DNA of 64,000 nt from Oxyruncus cristatus (taxonomy: Eukaryota > Chordata > Aves > Passeriformes > Cotingidae): positions 605,084 through 669,083 of the forward strand of contig VXAY01001313.1 of assembly GCA_013399855.1 (NCBI GenBank), given 5' to 3'. Positions 27,501 to 42,500 of the stretch are shown here, one piece after another; the stretch's first letter is position 1; the number at the start of each line of letters is the position of its first letter. The notes beneath the pieces are model-generated. The model did not search any database. It had not been told where the DNA came from and worked only from the letters and a program-made list of their open reading frames with translations. A program made the position numbers and the translations under genes.

Positions 27501-30500
27501 GCTACACTTTATTTCACAATAGAAACCTTTAGGTTAAGGGGTTCTTTGTGCACATACTGTAATTTACTATCTTAGGTGTATATATACACAGTTTAGCAGA
27601 CCAAAGATAGTCAGAGAGTAAAAGTCTTAACTCTGGAGCCACCCTGAAATCCACGGGCATTTGAAACACCTTTTTTAGTAGTAGAGCATATTGCTAAACT
27701 GTCTAGTTTGCAGCCCATCACTATATGAAATTTCTTTAGGCATAAAGACTTTCCAGGATAATCATTCCCACTGAGATACACTCAGTATGCCCAGCTGTAT
27801 TATGTGTTCCTTCCTTCAATTTTCAGCTTTATTATCAGCTCATAACTCTCAGCTGTTTTATTTCCCTTGGTATTCAGATTCATTCCATATACTGAGAGAG
27901 CTTCACTGCATAATCTTCTACTTGAGATCACCTAATAAAGAGGTTAAATTAATCTACTTAAAAAGCTGCATCTCCAAGTACCAATAAAAAAAAACCCCTA
28001 TAGACACCTCTCTTACCCCTCTTCTCATTGCCTTTCATCCACCTTTCATCTTCAGAAGCAGGCTCACTTAAATTTGGGGGGGAAAAAAAGGTGCAGGTAC
28101 TGCTTTACTTCTGTTCTCCCCTCAAAAGAACAACAGACTCTCGTGCCTCTGTTCCCTGGGGAGCTTTAGCTGTGCATCAATTCACAGCACCACAGGCAGA
28201 ACACGGGTTTGCACTGACTACAAATGTTAGTGCCCCACATTAATGCACACAAAACATCTCCATTTTTTCCAACCTCAATTCCTTCCCCATTTTCCCCACT
28301 TAAGTGAGGGGTTTTTTCCATGCAAGTGGGGCGGGGGGGGGATTAAATCAATTTGCATTTCAACACCATGCGGCAAAGCACCTCAGAGGCTGAATCTCAC
28401 TTTACACCATAAAGATGTTACTAATCCTGCAGCTTTCTGAAAAGATCATTTTTCTTCCCATTAGACCTTCATTTATAAAGGTAGTTAGCCCACATCTCCA
28501 CCTACACGTTCTAAATATAAGGCGCAGAGAAAGGATTCCGTCTCCACTTTCTTGGGTTTTAATGTGTATCAACCTCAACAGAAGTACAGGCAACGTTAAA
28601 AAACACCCCCAATTTCATTTTTTCACGCAGAAGACAAATGAAGTGTTCCTTTCGTTCAGTCACAGCTACGATTCCTTAAGAGCAGAACAAGGCAGCTCAT
28701 TTCAGAAGCAGGTGCCCCAGACTGTGTACTTAGTTGGCACCAACAGGCTGGGCTTCCAAAAGAAGCCTGATTTAAAACACATAATAATGGTCATTCCTAA
28801 GAAACAGCTCCAACTCAGGTTTCTTAAGGAAACCAAAAGAGCATGCAGGCTGTCTCTGTCAGGGACACAATGAGTATTTATTGTTCTGCTGGGCTCGAGC
28901 AACACACATCTTTGTACTCTACAGAAACGAACAAAAAAACCCCACAGAACACCCGCTAATTTGCAATGTTACCAGAAAGACTGACTTTGGCTGCTGTAAA
29001 ATCAGGATGCTGTTCCAATTAGATGCAGAATTATACAGCAGAAAGCCGTATAATTCTATTTTTGGGTTTTATTTTAATAATTCTATATTTAGCACATGCT
29101 AAATACACTTAATACAACAGTATTGATAACAGGCTACTTGTAGAACTGCAAACTCCTTAGAATGGGTTTGTATATGAAATATCTACATAAAGCCAAGATA
29201 ACATCAGCATGAAATTGCTATAAAAACCAGACTGAAATGAAAATATTTCAGGTGTCCAGTACTGATATAGTGACTAAAAATAAACTTCTTTATCCTGTGG
29301 TTTTACTACTCTAACAACTAATCCCACCCCATAAAAAGAACAAGATAAAAATACCTTTTTTCGATTTCGCTCCAATCTTCAATTTGGATGGCCAAGCAAT
29401 CTGTGTATTTGTTTCCTCCATAATCTGTTAAAAAGAAAGCAGTTATGAAGAATTAAGTTTTTATTGTTCTTCTATGGAGTCATAAGTTCATTTTGAAAAA
29501 AAATGATGTTCACCATTTTTAAGTTTGTTGGCTATTATTACTTTAAATAGCATGAGTCATTTACTATTTTTCTTGTTTCCCCTGAGAATTTTTGTCTGTT
29601 AATAAGCAAGGCTGAGTTTTGATCAGTCAAAAGAATTCCAGATAGCAAATCCAAGATGCTCAGCAGTTTCCATGAAGTTCAAATGAGTAGTACTACCTAC
29701 AGCATCTCTACATCCATCTCAGAGAGAAATTCAAACCTTTACAATTCAAAAACAATATTTCTTTAGTTATCTTAACATAGTTTTTAAGTAAGGCCTATCA
29801 AATTTAAATTGAGTCCTTTTGAGTCTCCATAAGTCAAGATATATCAGTTTGCCTCACCTTCACCCAAAAGCAGCTTATCATCACAGGCTTATCCAGACTT
29901 CAGAACTTTTACTATTTAGTTTAGCAGGTCAGAATAAACATTTGACAGCATTTATTATGTCAGTGCACAACCTTCTGTACATCTCTAACCAGCCAACAAG
30001 GAAAAACCCTACACACACACACACTCTCCTACTTTGAGAGCCATGCAGTCATTTGGCTCAGAGTTGAGATCATACGTCTCATCATGAGATAATGAAAACA
30101 ATTTAAATGTCAAAATAATTAGAAAACCCACTTCCCAGACGAAAATGCATAAAGAAAATAGCTACAAGACCAGTAAATTTTCCATAACAGTACAATTGAG
30201 AACTAAGGCAGATTTCTCTAACAGCTCAACTCTTATCTTCTACATCCAAACCCCCAGGACACCACAACAACTTCCAGATTAGTGCGCCACGTGGAAAAAC
30301 TGAAAGTGTCAGCCAGACTTCATTATACAATATTTTTGGTTTCAGCAACTATGGGATAATAAGTTACAGCTGAAATAAAACATTTCCAGGAGGGTGACAT
30401 TCATCAGAAACATACATATACTTCTCACAATTTTTCAATCCAGATGTTAAAAAAGCTGTTTCAAAGAATTCACTTGCCTCTGATAAAAGGCTTTGGGCCG

Positions 30501-33500
30501 GGATTACTCTTGATTGTGCAACAGGCACTTAAAATACACAGAAAATTGGATGGTATTAGCTATAAGGAGAAGAGAGATGCTAAAAGAATGGTGCAGGACT
30601 GAGTTAAAGAAGATCCAACATAAAAGGAACCACAAGAGAGGAAACAGAAGAGGAATGAATGCCATTCAAGACAAGTGTTACATCCCATCAGTCAATAGAG
30701 GTTGGAGACTTCTGTCTTAAAGAAATTAAATCCTCCCCATTTCTGATGCTAAACTAAAATAAAATGAAATGAAAGCCCACAACTTCAGAGATGCACATTC
30801 TGGGGACATATGAGAGAGATGCATATGAGACCTTCAAAGGAAAAGTAGTCTGACTGGCAGCCACCGAGATTTGGTCACCTAATATCCTTAAGCTTTTTGC
30901 AGAAAGAAATGCTAAAAATTACCACATTAGACCAAAGAGGCAACTCGGTGTGGTCACTACCAAGACAAATTCATCTCCTGTTTTAGACTGGCAAAAAAAG
31001 AAAAAAAAAATCTGTCTGCATTTAAAGTAAGTGCATTTACTGAAGTATCAAAACGCTCGGAGTGTGTTCTGGCTTTCAAATCCAAGCTGTAACCTTTATG
31101 ATAAATCAGGGCTTTCATAGGAACCCTTAAGAACAACACTGCTTACTTTTTAAACTATTACTGGATTTAAGTTATTATGTATTGTATTTATTGTAACAGC
31201 AGGAGCATCACAAAGCTCTAGATAACAAGTTTTTATTAGAGCAGTTAAACTTGAAGGCGAAGATTACGTTGAAAACTGCATCCACTTTTTGTTCTCTTTT
31301 ACCATTCCAACCCAGGCAGTTTTAAGTGCCAAGATTTTTTTCATTTTTTTTTCTCCCCCTGAAACAAATTTGGAATCATTCCATGAAAACCTCAACTGCC
31401 TGTTGCAATGGGAACAGCTTCATTAGTGAAAACTCGGTATTATGCCACATGTCCTGATAGCAGCAGCTATCAAATGAACAAAACAAGACAACTCACAAGT
31501 GCTACAGTTGTCATACATGCATTCCAGTTGTATAACTACTTCAGTTACATAACATGTAAAGAAAATTCAGCCTGGGGATGACTCAGAGTTCATCATCTCC
31601 GCAGAATTGCATCTCTGCTTAGGCTTCCCTTATTTTCATATAAAATAAGTGATGGGGTGAGCACTAACCCGTACTTTCTTCACCTTGAACTGACCAAAGG
31701 GAACAGGCGTATTTGGCAGCAAGGTTTAATCCCCCTAGCAAACAACCTCAGGCTTTTTCTTAAAATGAGGGAAACCCTAAGAAATTGTCTTTCTACAACT
31801 TCCCTTCCTTCCCTTTCCCCCAGAGAGAAACTGTGGGGTTTAGGAGCAGAATTGCATAAGCTGTTCTCAGTGAAGAACGAACAGAAGATGACAAGACACT
31901 GGAAGACACCAAAAAACCAAGTAAGACTGTACCCTGACAAAACTGGGCCCAGTTGCAAATTATTGGAAAAAAAAAGTCTGGCTGTAAGGCAGCTGGAAGA
32001 CAAGTTTTTGGCTTCCTTGTATTCCAATGAATAGTTTATAGTTTAAACACTTTGGGGAGCTTTTACGTTAAGACAGCAAGAAATTCTTTTTCCTTATGTT
32101 GTATTTTTTTAGCTGATTTTGGATGGAAACTGGAATGCCCTGAATGCAAAAAAACCAACCAACCAAAACTCCCCCAAAGCCCAAAAGCATTTCAGAATTC
32201 AAAGGAAGTATTTTACAGGCAGTAGATGAACAAGAACAACATATCGAAAAGACCTTCATTTAAAACAAGGACATTAAATCAAAGTACTATTTCTTAATAG
32301 TTACTGATGGTAAATCACCTATTTGTGACCTTCCCACCATGGGGATTTGTGCATCTTGGCCTTTTCCACCTCCGTTCTTATTCACAGGAAAAAAAAAAAA
32401 AATGGATCAGACAGCAACTTGCATCTACTAGTGGGTACCTGCAATTTCTTTTCTCAACTTCAGCTCCAGAAGCAGCTCATTCCAGCTGAAATGACAAAAG
32501 GAACCCTCAAAAATGCAACTGTAACTGTCAAAAAAAAAAAAATCCAGTATGTGTTTCATCAATGGAAAAACCTTCTCTTTCAGGGTGAGGAATTAGCTTG
32601 TTCAGTTCAACCTTGCTGGATACAACAGAAGATGCATACACCATTTCAATACACAGAGTACTCAGACAATGAACAAACATAGGTGTTAAAAACCTTATAA
32701 ACACTTAAAAATACACCTTCAGAACAGGTATGTGTTTATCTTAGTCTGTACGGAAGAATATATATTAATTTTAAATACACAATATTGGGGGTTTTTTTTA
32801 GATACCCTGAGTTTTTCATGCAATTCAAAACCCTAGAAAGTAACCAAATTGTACACCCACTGCTGGTTTTTCTATTCCTCTGCCCATGTGTTATTTCTAA
32901 GACGTTTCTTTTCTTCGAAGTTTGCCTACATTTTCCTCTGTGCAGGTTGAAAACAAACAAACACCAGGTTTAGAACAACAACATCAATGGCACTGGACAT
33001 TTACACTGGAACATTTGCAGTACTGCAGAGGTGCCTTATTTTCCGCTGCCAAACAATGGGAATCCTGAGGGAGCACCTAAATTCTGTGCTACTTGGAGTG
33101 TTTCAGGTTCCATTTGCTGTCAGCAAACCCTGCCCGTGAGCCCGATGACAAACGCTGACAGATGAACATCTTGCCTGAAGTAGTTAGCAGTTCAATAAGT
33201 TATACAAAAGAAAATTAAGCTGGGTAACTACAGGTGATCACATCCATGGAAATAAAAATCATGGTCTCTGAGACAGCATAAAACACAGCAATGGATGAGA
33301 AATAGGGACCTAAGCAGTGATTCTTTCAACAATTAGCCCTTCTAAAAGGGACCCTATCCCTCTGGAATACTGTGGGCAGGTCTTTCTCCTTCAGCAGGTT
33401 AAGTGACAAAGCAAAGAACACAGGGAGAAATAATTCCATCCTTCTAGATCTTGGTCTTTACTTGGGAACTGCTTCTATGTGCAGACAAAAAAATTACCAC

Positions 33501-36500
33501 AGAGCATAAAGTGAAGACAGGGCCTAAACTATATTCTCAACTACCTTTAGTCATGCTTATGTCATCCTCAACCCTGCATTTATACATCTCACAGAGAGAA
33601 TTTCTCAATATAAAACCATATTCTAGCAGCTATTTTTCCAAGCAGCATGAAGTTTAAAATCAAAAAAAGCCTGATGCAATGCTAGTGAAACAAGTCAAAG
33701 GAAAAAGGAAATGAGGGGAGGAGAAAACTTGTGTGAATTAGAAATTCACTGAAGAATTAGACAAAATGTAGATGGTTGAGCTACATCAGCCCCCCCTCCC
33801 CTCAAAAAAACCCAAATTGCAAGGATGGAGTTCTGCATCAGGCAGATATTGGGGAGGGACTGGAAATGCAGGATAAACTCTGTTCATTTATACTTCATGA
33901 GCATACCTGGCAGCAGCACCTCTAGAGAATTCTTACATACAAATGTTGCTTTTCTCACTAACAAATGACAAGAACTATAAAGCACTTGGAGCCACAAACA
34001 ACCCACAACATGTATCACTAGGAAGCAAGTGCTTCCCAGCGCAACTGTGTTCAGTTAAAAACTGCTGCAGAGGAGAAAATCCCATGTGTGAGGGCAGGAC
34101 AAGGACAGGGGAGGGACAGAGAGGATTGGGAAAGTATTATTTACATAAAGGTCGTGAGAAAAGAAATTCCATAAGGAGATGTTTGGTCATTTTGTTTTGA
34201 AATTGAATCTCCATCAGGTTAAAGAAAACACAGCAATTCTTTAGAGATGGCCATACTAACTAACTCTGTGTAGGGTAACTTGTACCCAATCAACACTCCA
34301 CAGCTGCTGAGGAAGGTGATGATTGATTTGTTACATCACTGTATCCATCCCCGGTTCCCCATCTGGGAAGGCCATTTTTGCCAGATACAAAAACTTGCTC
34401 CATCAATTTTATAGGAGACAAAGATGAGAGTTATTGTGCAAGACAGCAGGGGAAAGAAAAAAAAATAATAAACACAGGAATACCAATAGTGCAAAAGAAC
34501 TCCAGCAGTACCATGATAATGGCCTGTCAAAAATGTTTCCATAAACATGGAGTATTAATGGGACGAAAGCCACAAAAAGTGAAGGGCAACTCAACAAGTA
34601 TTTTTAAATCAAACAGAATAGGAACAGCACAAACTTGCTTCCTGAACACGGCTTTATGAACTACAAAGAAAGCTGGGTTTGTGCAAAGAACATTTAGACG
34701 TTTCAAGTTCAAGTTGATTAGCAATTTTAATTTGGACAACAGAAATATTTTTCTAAGAAGAAAGAGACAGACAAAAATCAGTTCAACACAAATACAGCCA
34801 CAGTTTTTAAGCAAAATCTGCTTGTAAATGACAAGAGTACCAAGCACAGGGATTAGTTATCCAATTTACTAACTCTCCTCCAAAAAAAAAGTGCCTAAAT
34901 TCAGCGTTGAAGATTTTGCTCATTAAGAATTAAGACACGTAAATTGGCATTTCTGAAAATAAAATCATTACATGTTCAATCTAATTCAGTATTAGCCAAA
35001 CCAATGAGTATGTGATAATTTTCAAATCAGACCTCAGGATGCCTAATAAGAACACACACACACGTTTTGACAGTCTCTGAATACCTGGCTTTAAAGCTTC
35101 ATCTTGCATCTTCTGCTGTGAGAGAAGTTGTATTAGCCCCCTTAATTTGTATGCATTTACAGCTGTATAAACAAGCTTATTTTTATAGTTTATTTGAACC
35201 ATGGAATATAATTTGCATCAGAATTAAAGAAAAATACATTTCTATGTGAGCAGGAGAAGACCCGAGTTGAAGAGTCACAGCAGACAAGCAAAATTCTACA
35301 TGGGCTGATAGTTATTTTTTCCTTCTTCCAAGGCAGAAGGGGTGATGCAGCAGAATCCGAGAGGATGACTTATCCCTGAGCATGAGTTCTGGCACCAGGA
35401 ACAGAGCAATGGGTGTAGCTGGATCCAGAAGAAGTATTATACTTAATGGTTTGTTGGTTTTTTGGGGGGCTGGGGGGAGGAGAAGGCAAGGGAAGAACAA
35501 GGGTGGGAAGGACGAGCGAGACACAAAGAGGAGTTCAGTGAAGTTCCCCAGGAACCGGCAGGGTGAACGCAGCCTCCAGAACTGGCGAGGCCAGAGGGAG
35601 CCAGAGCACATCGGTGGTACAGCAACAAGGACTACTGGGTTTGGCAGGGAAATATGAGGAATGAAACAAGTTAAAGGAGATGACAAAACTTAGCCCAAAG
35701 CTTGGGGCAAATATGTAGCTCTTGCGGAAGTCTGGCCAACATTTTGGATACAGCAACAGATTCGCACTCCAAGCCTTGTTGTCCCAACTAGAAATCAATT
35801 TTTGTCAAAACAAACACTTTAAAAAGAAGGTATTACCGCCACCACCTTTCTGCAGGTAAGGGTGAGAGGCTGTTCCTGAGCAGGAACAGTGGCAATGGCC
35901 CCCAGACTCCCACACATTCCAGAGTTTGCAGTTTGTGCTCCTGTGAGGCAGAAAAACCACCTCCTTTGCAGAGTGGAATCACAGCCAGAATTAAACCATA
36001 AAAGACAGAAAATTCCTTAATAGGTTTGCTCTTAATTTAGATCGTCAGTACTAATAATACAGATGTATGTGTAAACTGTTTAAAATACACAATGAAGCAA
36101 CGCATAGGGAGGACACGGGTGTAGCTCCAGTCGTGTGTCTGTACAGAAAGGAGCATTACAACAACAGTGCCTTCCCCACTGCAAGGGCATGAGTGCACGT
36201 GTATCCTGCAGGACAGGATTTTCCTATTTTATATTCCAGCAGCCAAAAGCCACAAACCCATTTTTAGAAAGTTATCTGTAGGTGATGACCACTCGGCCAG
36301 ACCTTCTTCCCTAATTTCACCTGTGTTGAAAAATATTTAAAATATTTTTAGACACTACCCTATGAAATACGAACGAAGTTCAGTACTGCCATGTTTTTGT
36401 TCGTGCTTCTGCTCCAAGTCATTTGTTTCAATGCTGCAGGAAATTGATCTTCACATGCCCACTTGTCCGTCTTTGTTAAACTGATTTTTATTTCAAGTTT

Positions 36501-39500
36501 TCACTAAATGCTAACATAACTTGATCAAAAAAGCATTCAATTGGTTTTAGATTTGCCAGCTAATCTAGACTGACGTATGAAAAGGGAACAGAAGGCGAAC
36601 TTGCCTGTTTCCCATTTGCACACTGCTACACAGCCTCATGTCAAGCTAAGAAAAATACCAACATGCTTCCCTCCAACTTCACATGACCAGCAATTTTGTG
36701 GTCTGCATTTACAGACTTGGAGACTTCCACCAAGCAGCAAACAGGCTGTTTGTTGTCAAGGGCTATATCCTGGCCCAGACTGACTCAAATTTGCCATCTG
36801 CACATGATATTCACAACTATTCCTAAAGACTTGATCAAGAAATAAGGCAAGCACGTGCAGGATGAAGAGTTAGCAAAGCTAGAATTAGAGGACAAGATTC
36901 ACATGATACGCAACGTATTTATGTATTTATTCATAGTTTTGATCAATGTGTGTAAGCTGATAATACTTTAAAAAACTAATTAACAGATTATATATAAAAG
37001 CAATAAAGGCAGCAGAGTAAAATACATCAGTTTTACAACTCAGACTTCCAAGGCTGACCATAAAAAGCTCCAAAACCCAAAGAAGGGAATTGAGAAAGCT
37101 ACCTGTGTGGATATGGCTTTGGAATTTATCTTGTTTCCTTCTCCAGCAAGGGATTTTTAGCCTAGAAAGGATGAGAACACATGCATGTATGCACACACAT
37201 ACACTGCATCTCTTTTTGACCTTCACTTCACCTGAAATGAGCTAAGAAAGATCATTCTTAAAACATGGGTCTTGTTAAAGCAAATATTGCAGTATTGTTG
37301 CTGCCCAAAAGTGCATTAAGTGAACCTTCTGCAACAAGAACATTTACAGAACTTTCTACTTAATTTACAAATACAGCAGACAGGGTTAAGTGAGAATAAA
37401 ACTATGAATCACATACAGGCATTTCTGAGGACTGAAATCCCTCCTCTGTTTTAAGGGAGGGTTTAACTCCCAGAATGAAAAGCATTAAGCATCTCAGTTT
37501 GGACTGTGGTGACAAATGACTGTTGCTTTACAATGCAAGAGAACTTGCACAAAGTGTTACATATAGCAATAAAGTGGCATAAAATTGAACTTTATCAACT
37601 AAAACTCTGATTCACTTGGAATTCAGATCCAGCTCCAAGCAGTGATATATAAAGAGCCACTCAGCATAACAGAATGGGATCAAAATCTGCACTGTTTCTG
37701 GCCAGGGGAATTATGCACAAGCAACTTGACAAGGACAGTTGTTGTTTTAAGACTTCTACCTGCACTGGGCACTCCAAGGATGAGGTCCACTAGAGAACCT
37801 TTTCATATTACAGGTCAACCTCTCAAGATGGTGCCCATTGTATCAGAAGCAACACAGAAGAAACGAGGAATTAAATGAAATAAAAACCCCTTGTAATTGC
37901 TCCATTGCCTTGACAGAATGGTCCCTATATCAGAGACATGAGGAGTTCAGCTTCCCACAAAAATGAAGCCTTCCCACCACTTAGCTCTGCCTGAACTAAG
38001 CAACAAGTTAAGTAAGCATTCTAGATTTACCTTTGTAGAGAAACTAATCCAACCTAAACAGTCTCCTTTCCACTGGGTATGGTTTTGCCAAAGGGGAGAA
38101 ACTTCTCAATCCCAAAACTTCCTGCAAACCCTGACTGCCACTGACATTCTTTCAGCCCTCTAATCCACGCCACCCTCTCCCAGCAGTCATTTCCCCTTCC
38201 CAGGAAGCTAAATGAGAGGAAGCTCCCTATAAATTAGAAGTGCATGCCAGCGTTCCCAGCCCAGCCCAGGCGGGTGTTTCCAGCCAGTTCTGGAAACGTA
38301 TGGCCTTAATATATCCTTGTCACATGCCATGGGCCAAACTCCACATCAGGAGGTTATTTTAACGCTAATGCACGGGCTGATTTCCACCCAGAAAGAGGGG
38401 AATGTGTGGAACCGGTTTCCTCAGTTCAGAACTGGTCCTGTGGTTGAAATAGAGACAAGACCCACAATGATGATAATGCATAAAAATCACCATGGACTCC
38501 CTGTGTCTCACCAGCAAGATAAGTAACACGGAAAGAAACCAGCAGCAGGGTGGTTGCCATCAGAAATGGGAATATGGCCTTAGGGAAACTGTAGCTATAA
38601 ATAGGCAGCTTGAGAAAAGTCATGGATGAAGACACATGGAAAACCCTTCAGAACTCGCTGCTGAACATGGGTAATAATTAGCTTGAGACATCTCAGTCTC
38701 AGGTCAATGATTAATATTTTTAATGCCTGATAATGCCCTAAGCCACTCGCATTTGAAGCTCTAAATACGTTTCATGTTTAGAGGTTAAAGAGGAAGACTG
38801 ACAGACTTTCAGCCTGACCTACTGCAAACAGAAAAGTAACTTTTTACAGCTAAATTTATTTCTATCAGAATATACTAGCTATACTTAGAGAAATATTCAT
38901 GTATACATCAACCCTGTATCAATATATTCACATATAAGAATTCTACAAAAGTTAGGTTTGCCCCAGATCAACACAACAGATATGTTTCAAAGACAGAAAA
39001 CACACCATGTTTCAAACCAAGTTTTTTCACGGTCTCAGATAAGCAAACAGGGTTTGAGGCAGCTGCCAGAGCCTCCTAAACAAATAAAAGGTAAGGCACA
39101 CTCATCAGTAGCTACTGCACACAGAAGAACTTAACAGAAACATTATTCAAGATGCAGTCAGATATACCGATTTTTCACATCTTGAAATAATTGCAGGGGG
39201 GGTTATCTTTGTTTGTTTGGGTTTCTTTAATCTCTTACTAATCCTGTTTCCAAATACCTGCGCTGAAATACCAACTGGTTTTAAAGGATGGTTCCACCAC
39301 ACACTGCTTCTAAAACGGCCTCAGTGTCTTTTAAGGTGCCAGTTATTTAATAAAATTAGAAGCTACAGTTTAAACATGTTATAAGTAAGGACAGGAACGG
39401 GAAAAAATAAAAAACAAACAAACAAAAACATCCTAATCTTTCTTTACACTCCTGAGCTCCCAGTAATTAACAGAAGATATTTTGGTACACACATGCAACA

Positions 39501-42500
39501 TTTGTCCAATTGCAACTTCAGATTTCCAAGCATGTTTACATCCCCTTCAGGCAATAACAGAGTCTGCAGTCAAGAGAAGCACGAGCATTTAAACACACCT
39601 TTTGCCTAAATCCAGAGATATCTTAAAACCCCCAAGTATCTGCAACTGGGTAAATGCATGCAAACACCATTTCTATTTGATTAAAATGAGAAAAAAGAAA
39701 CTCAATATATGAAAGGTAAAATAATCTCAAACACCCAGAAATGGCAGACCCCACAGGTTGCAGCTGGCTGGTAGTATATTGTGCTTCCCACAAAAACCAA
39801 GCTCTGAAAATGAACTCTGGAAAGCTGGAAAAGCAAGAGCTGAGGAGCCCCTTCAGGAATACTCCAACAGCCCACGACTAACACGTACACACGGAATTAT
39901 GGTGAGCTGCAGAGCTTAAATCTGACCCAGAGTCAAGCCCTTGGGCAGAGCACCAGGTGTGCATCATTTCCAGTCACCACTTTCTGCACATGAGGTCCCA
40001 CATCAGCCCAAGAACTCCACCCAATCTCTACCGAACCCAGAGCCTTCACCCTACTGCTGATAGTCCCTGGATAAAGCTCGAGGCGCACTCTTGTCCCGAG
40101 GAATTTCAGAATGAAAGTTTATCATCAGCACTAAGACTGCCAAGTGTTTAGGAAAAAAACCCCAAAACCTTGATGATGCAAGAGCCGAAAGCAAACCGAA
40201 ATGATGCATTAAATTCCTCTCTGTCCGCACGGCCAACCCTCATCTGTTTCGGATTATGAACTCTTCAGGGCAGAGGCTCACCACCTTCTTACATTTTATG
40301 TAAGAGTGCCATGCTTATCTATAGTGCTACATAAATTATATGTTGCTTGGAACCCTGTCCTGGCTTCGTCTGGGAAAAAGCATTGCTTGCCTATGAGGCG
40401 TGAACCAGATGTTATGGAACTTAATGGAAACAATCCACCATCAACTGAAAATGGGCTTTGGATCAAGAACAACTAATATCTTCATATTATATATTCCTCT
40501 CACAGAATAATTTAGAACAACAATTTAGAGAGCAAGGTCCACAAGGATTTTTTACGTAAATAGTATGTAACACAACAGCAAACCAATCCATATTTATTTA
40601 AGATTACCTGTCACTGAACTGCAGATCCAAGAGCTCTAGAGAGAAAACTATCCCATTATTTACTTGTTTCTTGCTAAATTATTAGCAGCTCCCCAGTGGT
40701 TTTCGAAAAATCTGGATTAGATGATGTTAGGTTTTCCCTCACTTGAAACAATACTAAAACTCAGAAATATTAGAAGTAAATATGACAGTTTTCAGATTTT
40801 TTAAAATGACACTATTAAAAGACATTTATCTATTTTTGACTTCAATTCAGGAGCAGAGGAAGGGGCACTTGATCACTTGGTCTTCCCTGCCATGACAGGG
40901 CAGAAATATCAGCTGAATTTGGCCCTTGCCTCCAAGAACTGGGGCTTATTCTGTAACTCCACCAAAAACTGCATTAGATGTGCTTGTTTCTGCTAAAATG
41001 CTCCGTGAAATAATGCATTTTGACATCTAAATTGTTATTATTAAACTCTGAAACTTAAAAGTCGAGGGAGCAGTTCACATCCACTGAGAGTCTGCTTGAT
41101 TATGAAAATCCACAATAATACTGCCTTCTCATGTTTAAAAGACCAAGAAAAGACTACTTAGCACCAAACCCTTGTATTAACTTCCTTTAGAAGCCCGAGA
41201 GATTCATTAGGGCTTACTCTACATAGGTCAACAATCCAGGCTGAGTCCCTGACTTCAGAGAGCATGTGAGCAACTTCTGTTCCTCCCAAGGACAAGCTAA
41301 TTAGGAACTGAGCACTGTTTTCCACTGACCAGCCACAGAGCAAGACCCAGCAGCCTCTTCCAGAGCCACCTGCCAGCAGCCACCACTGCCCCACTGCTCC
41401 CAGTACCAGCCTCCTCTCTGCTTCCTCTTGGTCTGCACGTCTTGACACCTTCTCAAACCTCTGCCTCGTTACTTGTCATTTCAACATTCGTATGAAAACT
41501 TGTTTCACCTCCCACACCATTTCCACCAAACAGTTAACTCGAGTGCACTGAGGGCAGGTCATCAGGAAATACTATATAATAATATTATTTGTATTACTCA
41601 TGCAAATTATACTCTCAAGTTCTTGATCTGTCTCTCGAATGCTGCACGTCACTCCCCTCCCTGCTCCACTCAAAAGCCTGCCAATAACGTCCTGAAGTCT
41701 CGTTTTCAAAACCGCTTTAAAAAAATGCATTTGCTATAGCTTCAAATTCATATCAAATTTCTGAAAGTATCTTGCTGCCTTGGTTTGCAACGTGTTTCTA
41801 ATGCTGCAAATCACTTTCTTCCTCACTACACAACCCGAAACACGTGAAAAGGTTCTTCATTTTACCTCCAGATACTCTGCCTTATTCATTTCACATGAGA
41901 AAGGAAAAAGTTTAGGTCTGATTAAAGGAAATTGCACAGACAGAGACAGTGAGTAAGCTATGAGCAACCGTCCAGAGATTTCTTTCAACAAAAGAAAGTT
42001 CAAAGGAGATAGTTTCCATCTGGTTTTATTAGCTGTACTATTGTGTATATGCACTTAGAAACTTCAGGAATCTGCACTATGGAGCTGATGAGACTAAGAA
42101 GGTGACCAGTCGAAATGAAGCAGCTTGAACCTACGGCAGCACCCACGCCGTGCCTATATAATATCTGTGCATAAATATGACAAGGTATTAATGCCAAGAC
42201 AGTAACTGTATTGTCAATATGGATAAGCAGTGCACCCTTTTATTCAATTACTTGAAGTTCAGCACATTTTGCTTTCCTGTTGAAATCAAACCAGTATTTT
42301 TTCCTATTACACTAAGAACTACATAACTAAGGTACCTCATGACTACAGTAAATAACCAGGCATCCACATACACATGTAAATTATAAAAGCCACTCAATCC
42401 CACCCAGAGGAAGTATTTTATCCACAGCTTCAAGAACGGTGAGCAGACTTATACAAGTGACAGAAAACACTGTGGTTACATGACCAATTGTGTGGAAGGA

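Larger units (their letters stand above)
3921..29354 (-). other. BICC1: BICC1 intron 3 (25.4 kb)
   Basis: This is the largest complete intron here, running from the weak GTATTT donor of exon 3 to the TTTTATAG acceptor of exon 4. Recognisable contents are two antisense CR1 fragments (16473-16635, 22953-23136), a 25-bp tandem duplication (8568-8617), an inverted repeat (10091-10136), CA microsatellites, a pyrimidine tract (17690-18000), a CpG-richer patch (20160-20460) and a G-run cluster (23594-23663). The rest is AT-rich sequence in which I recognise nothing. Open frames up to 152 codons occur (for example 28415-28873 on the plus strand and 9337-9735 on the minus strand), but none resembles a known protein or has exon-like borders. 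Confidence 0.88.

Noticed and set aside
28415..28873. 152-codon open frame on the plus strand, the longest in the window
   Set aside because: Composition is that of translated intron, with no recognisable motif and no splice or promoter context; the minus strand of the same DNA is also partly open.
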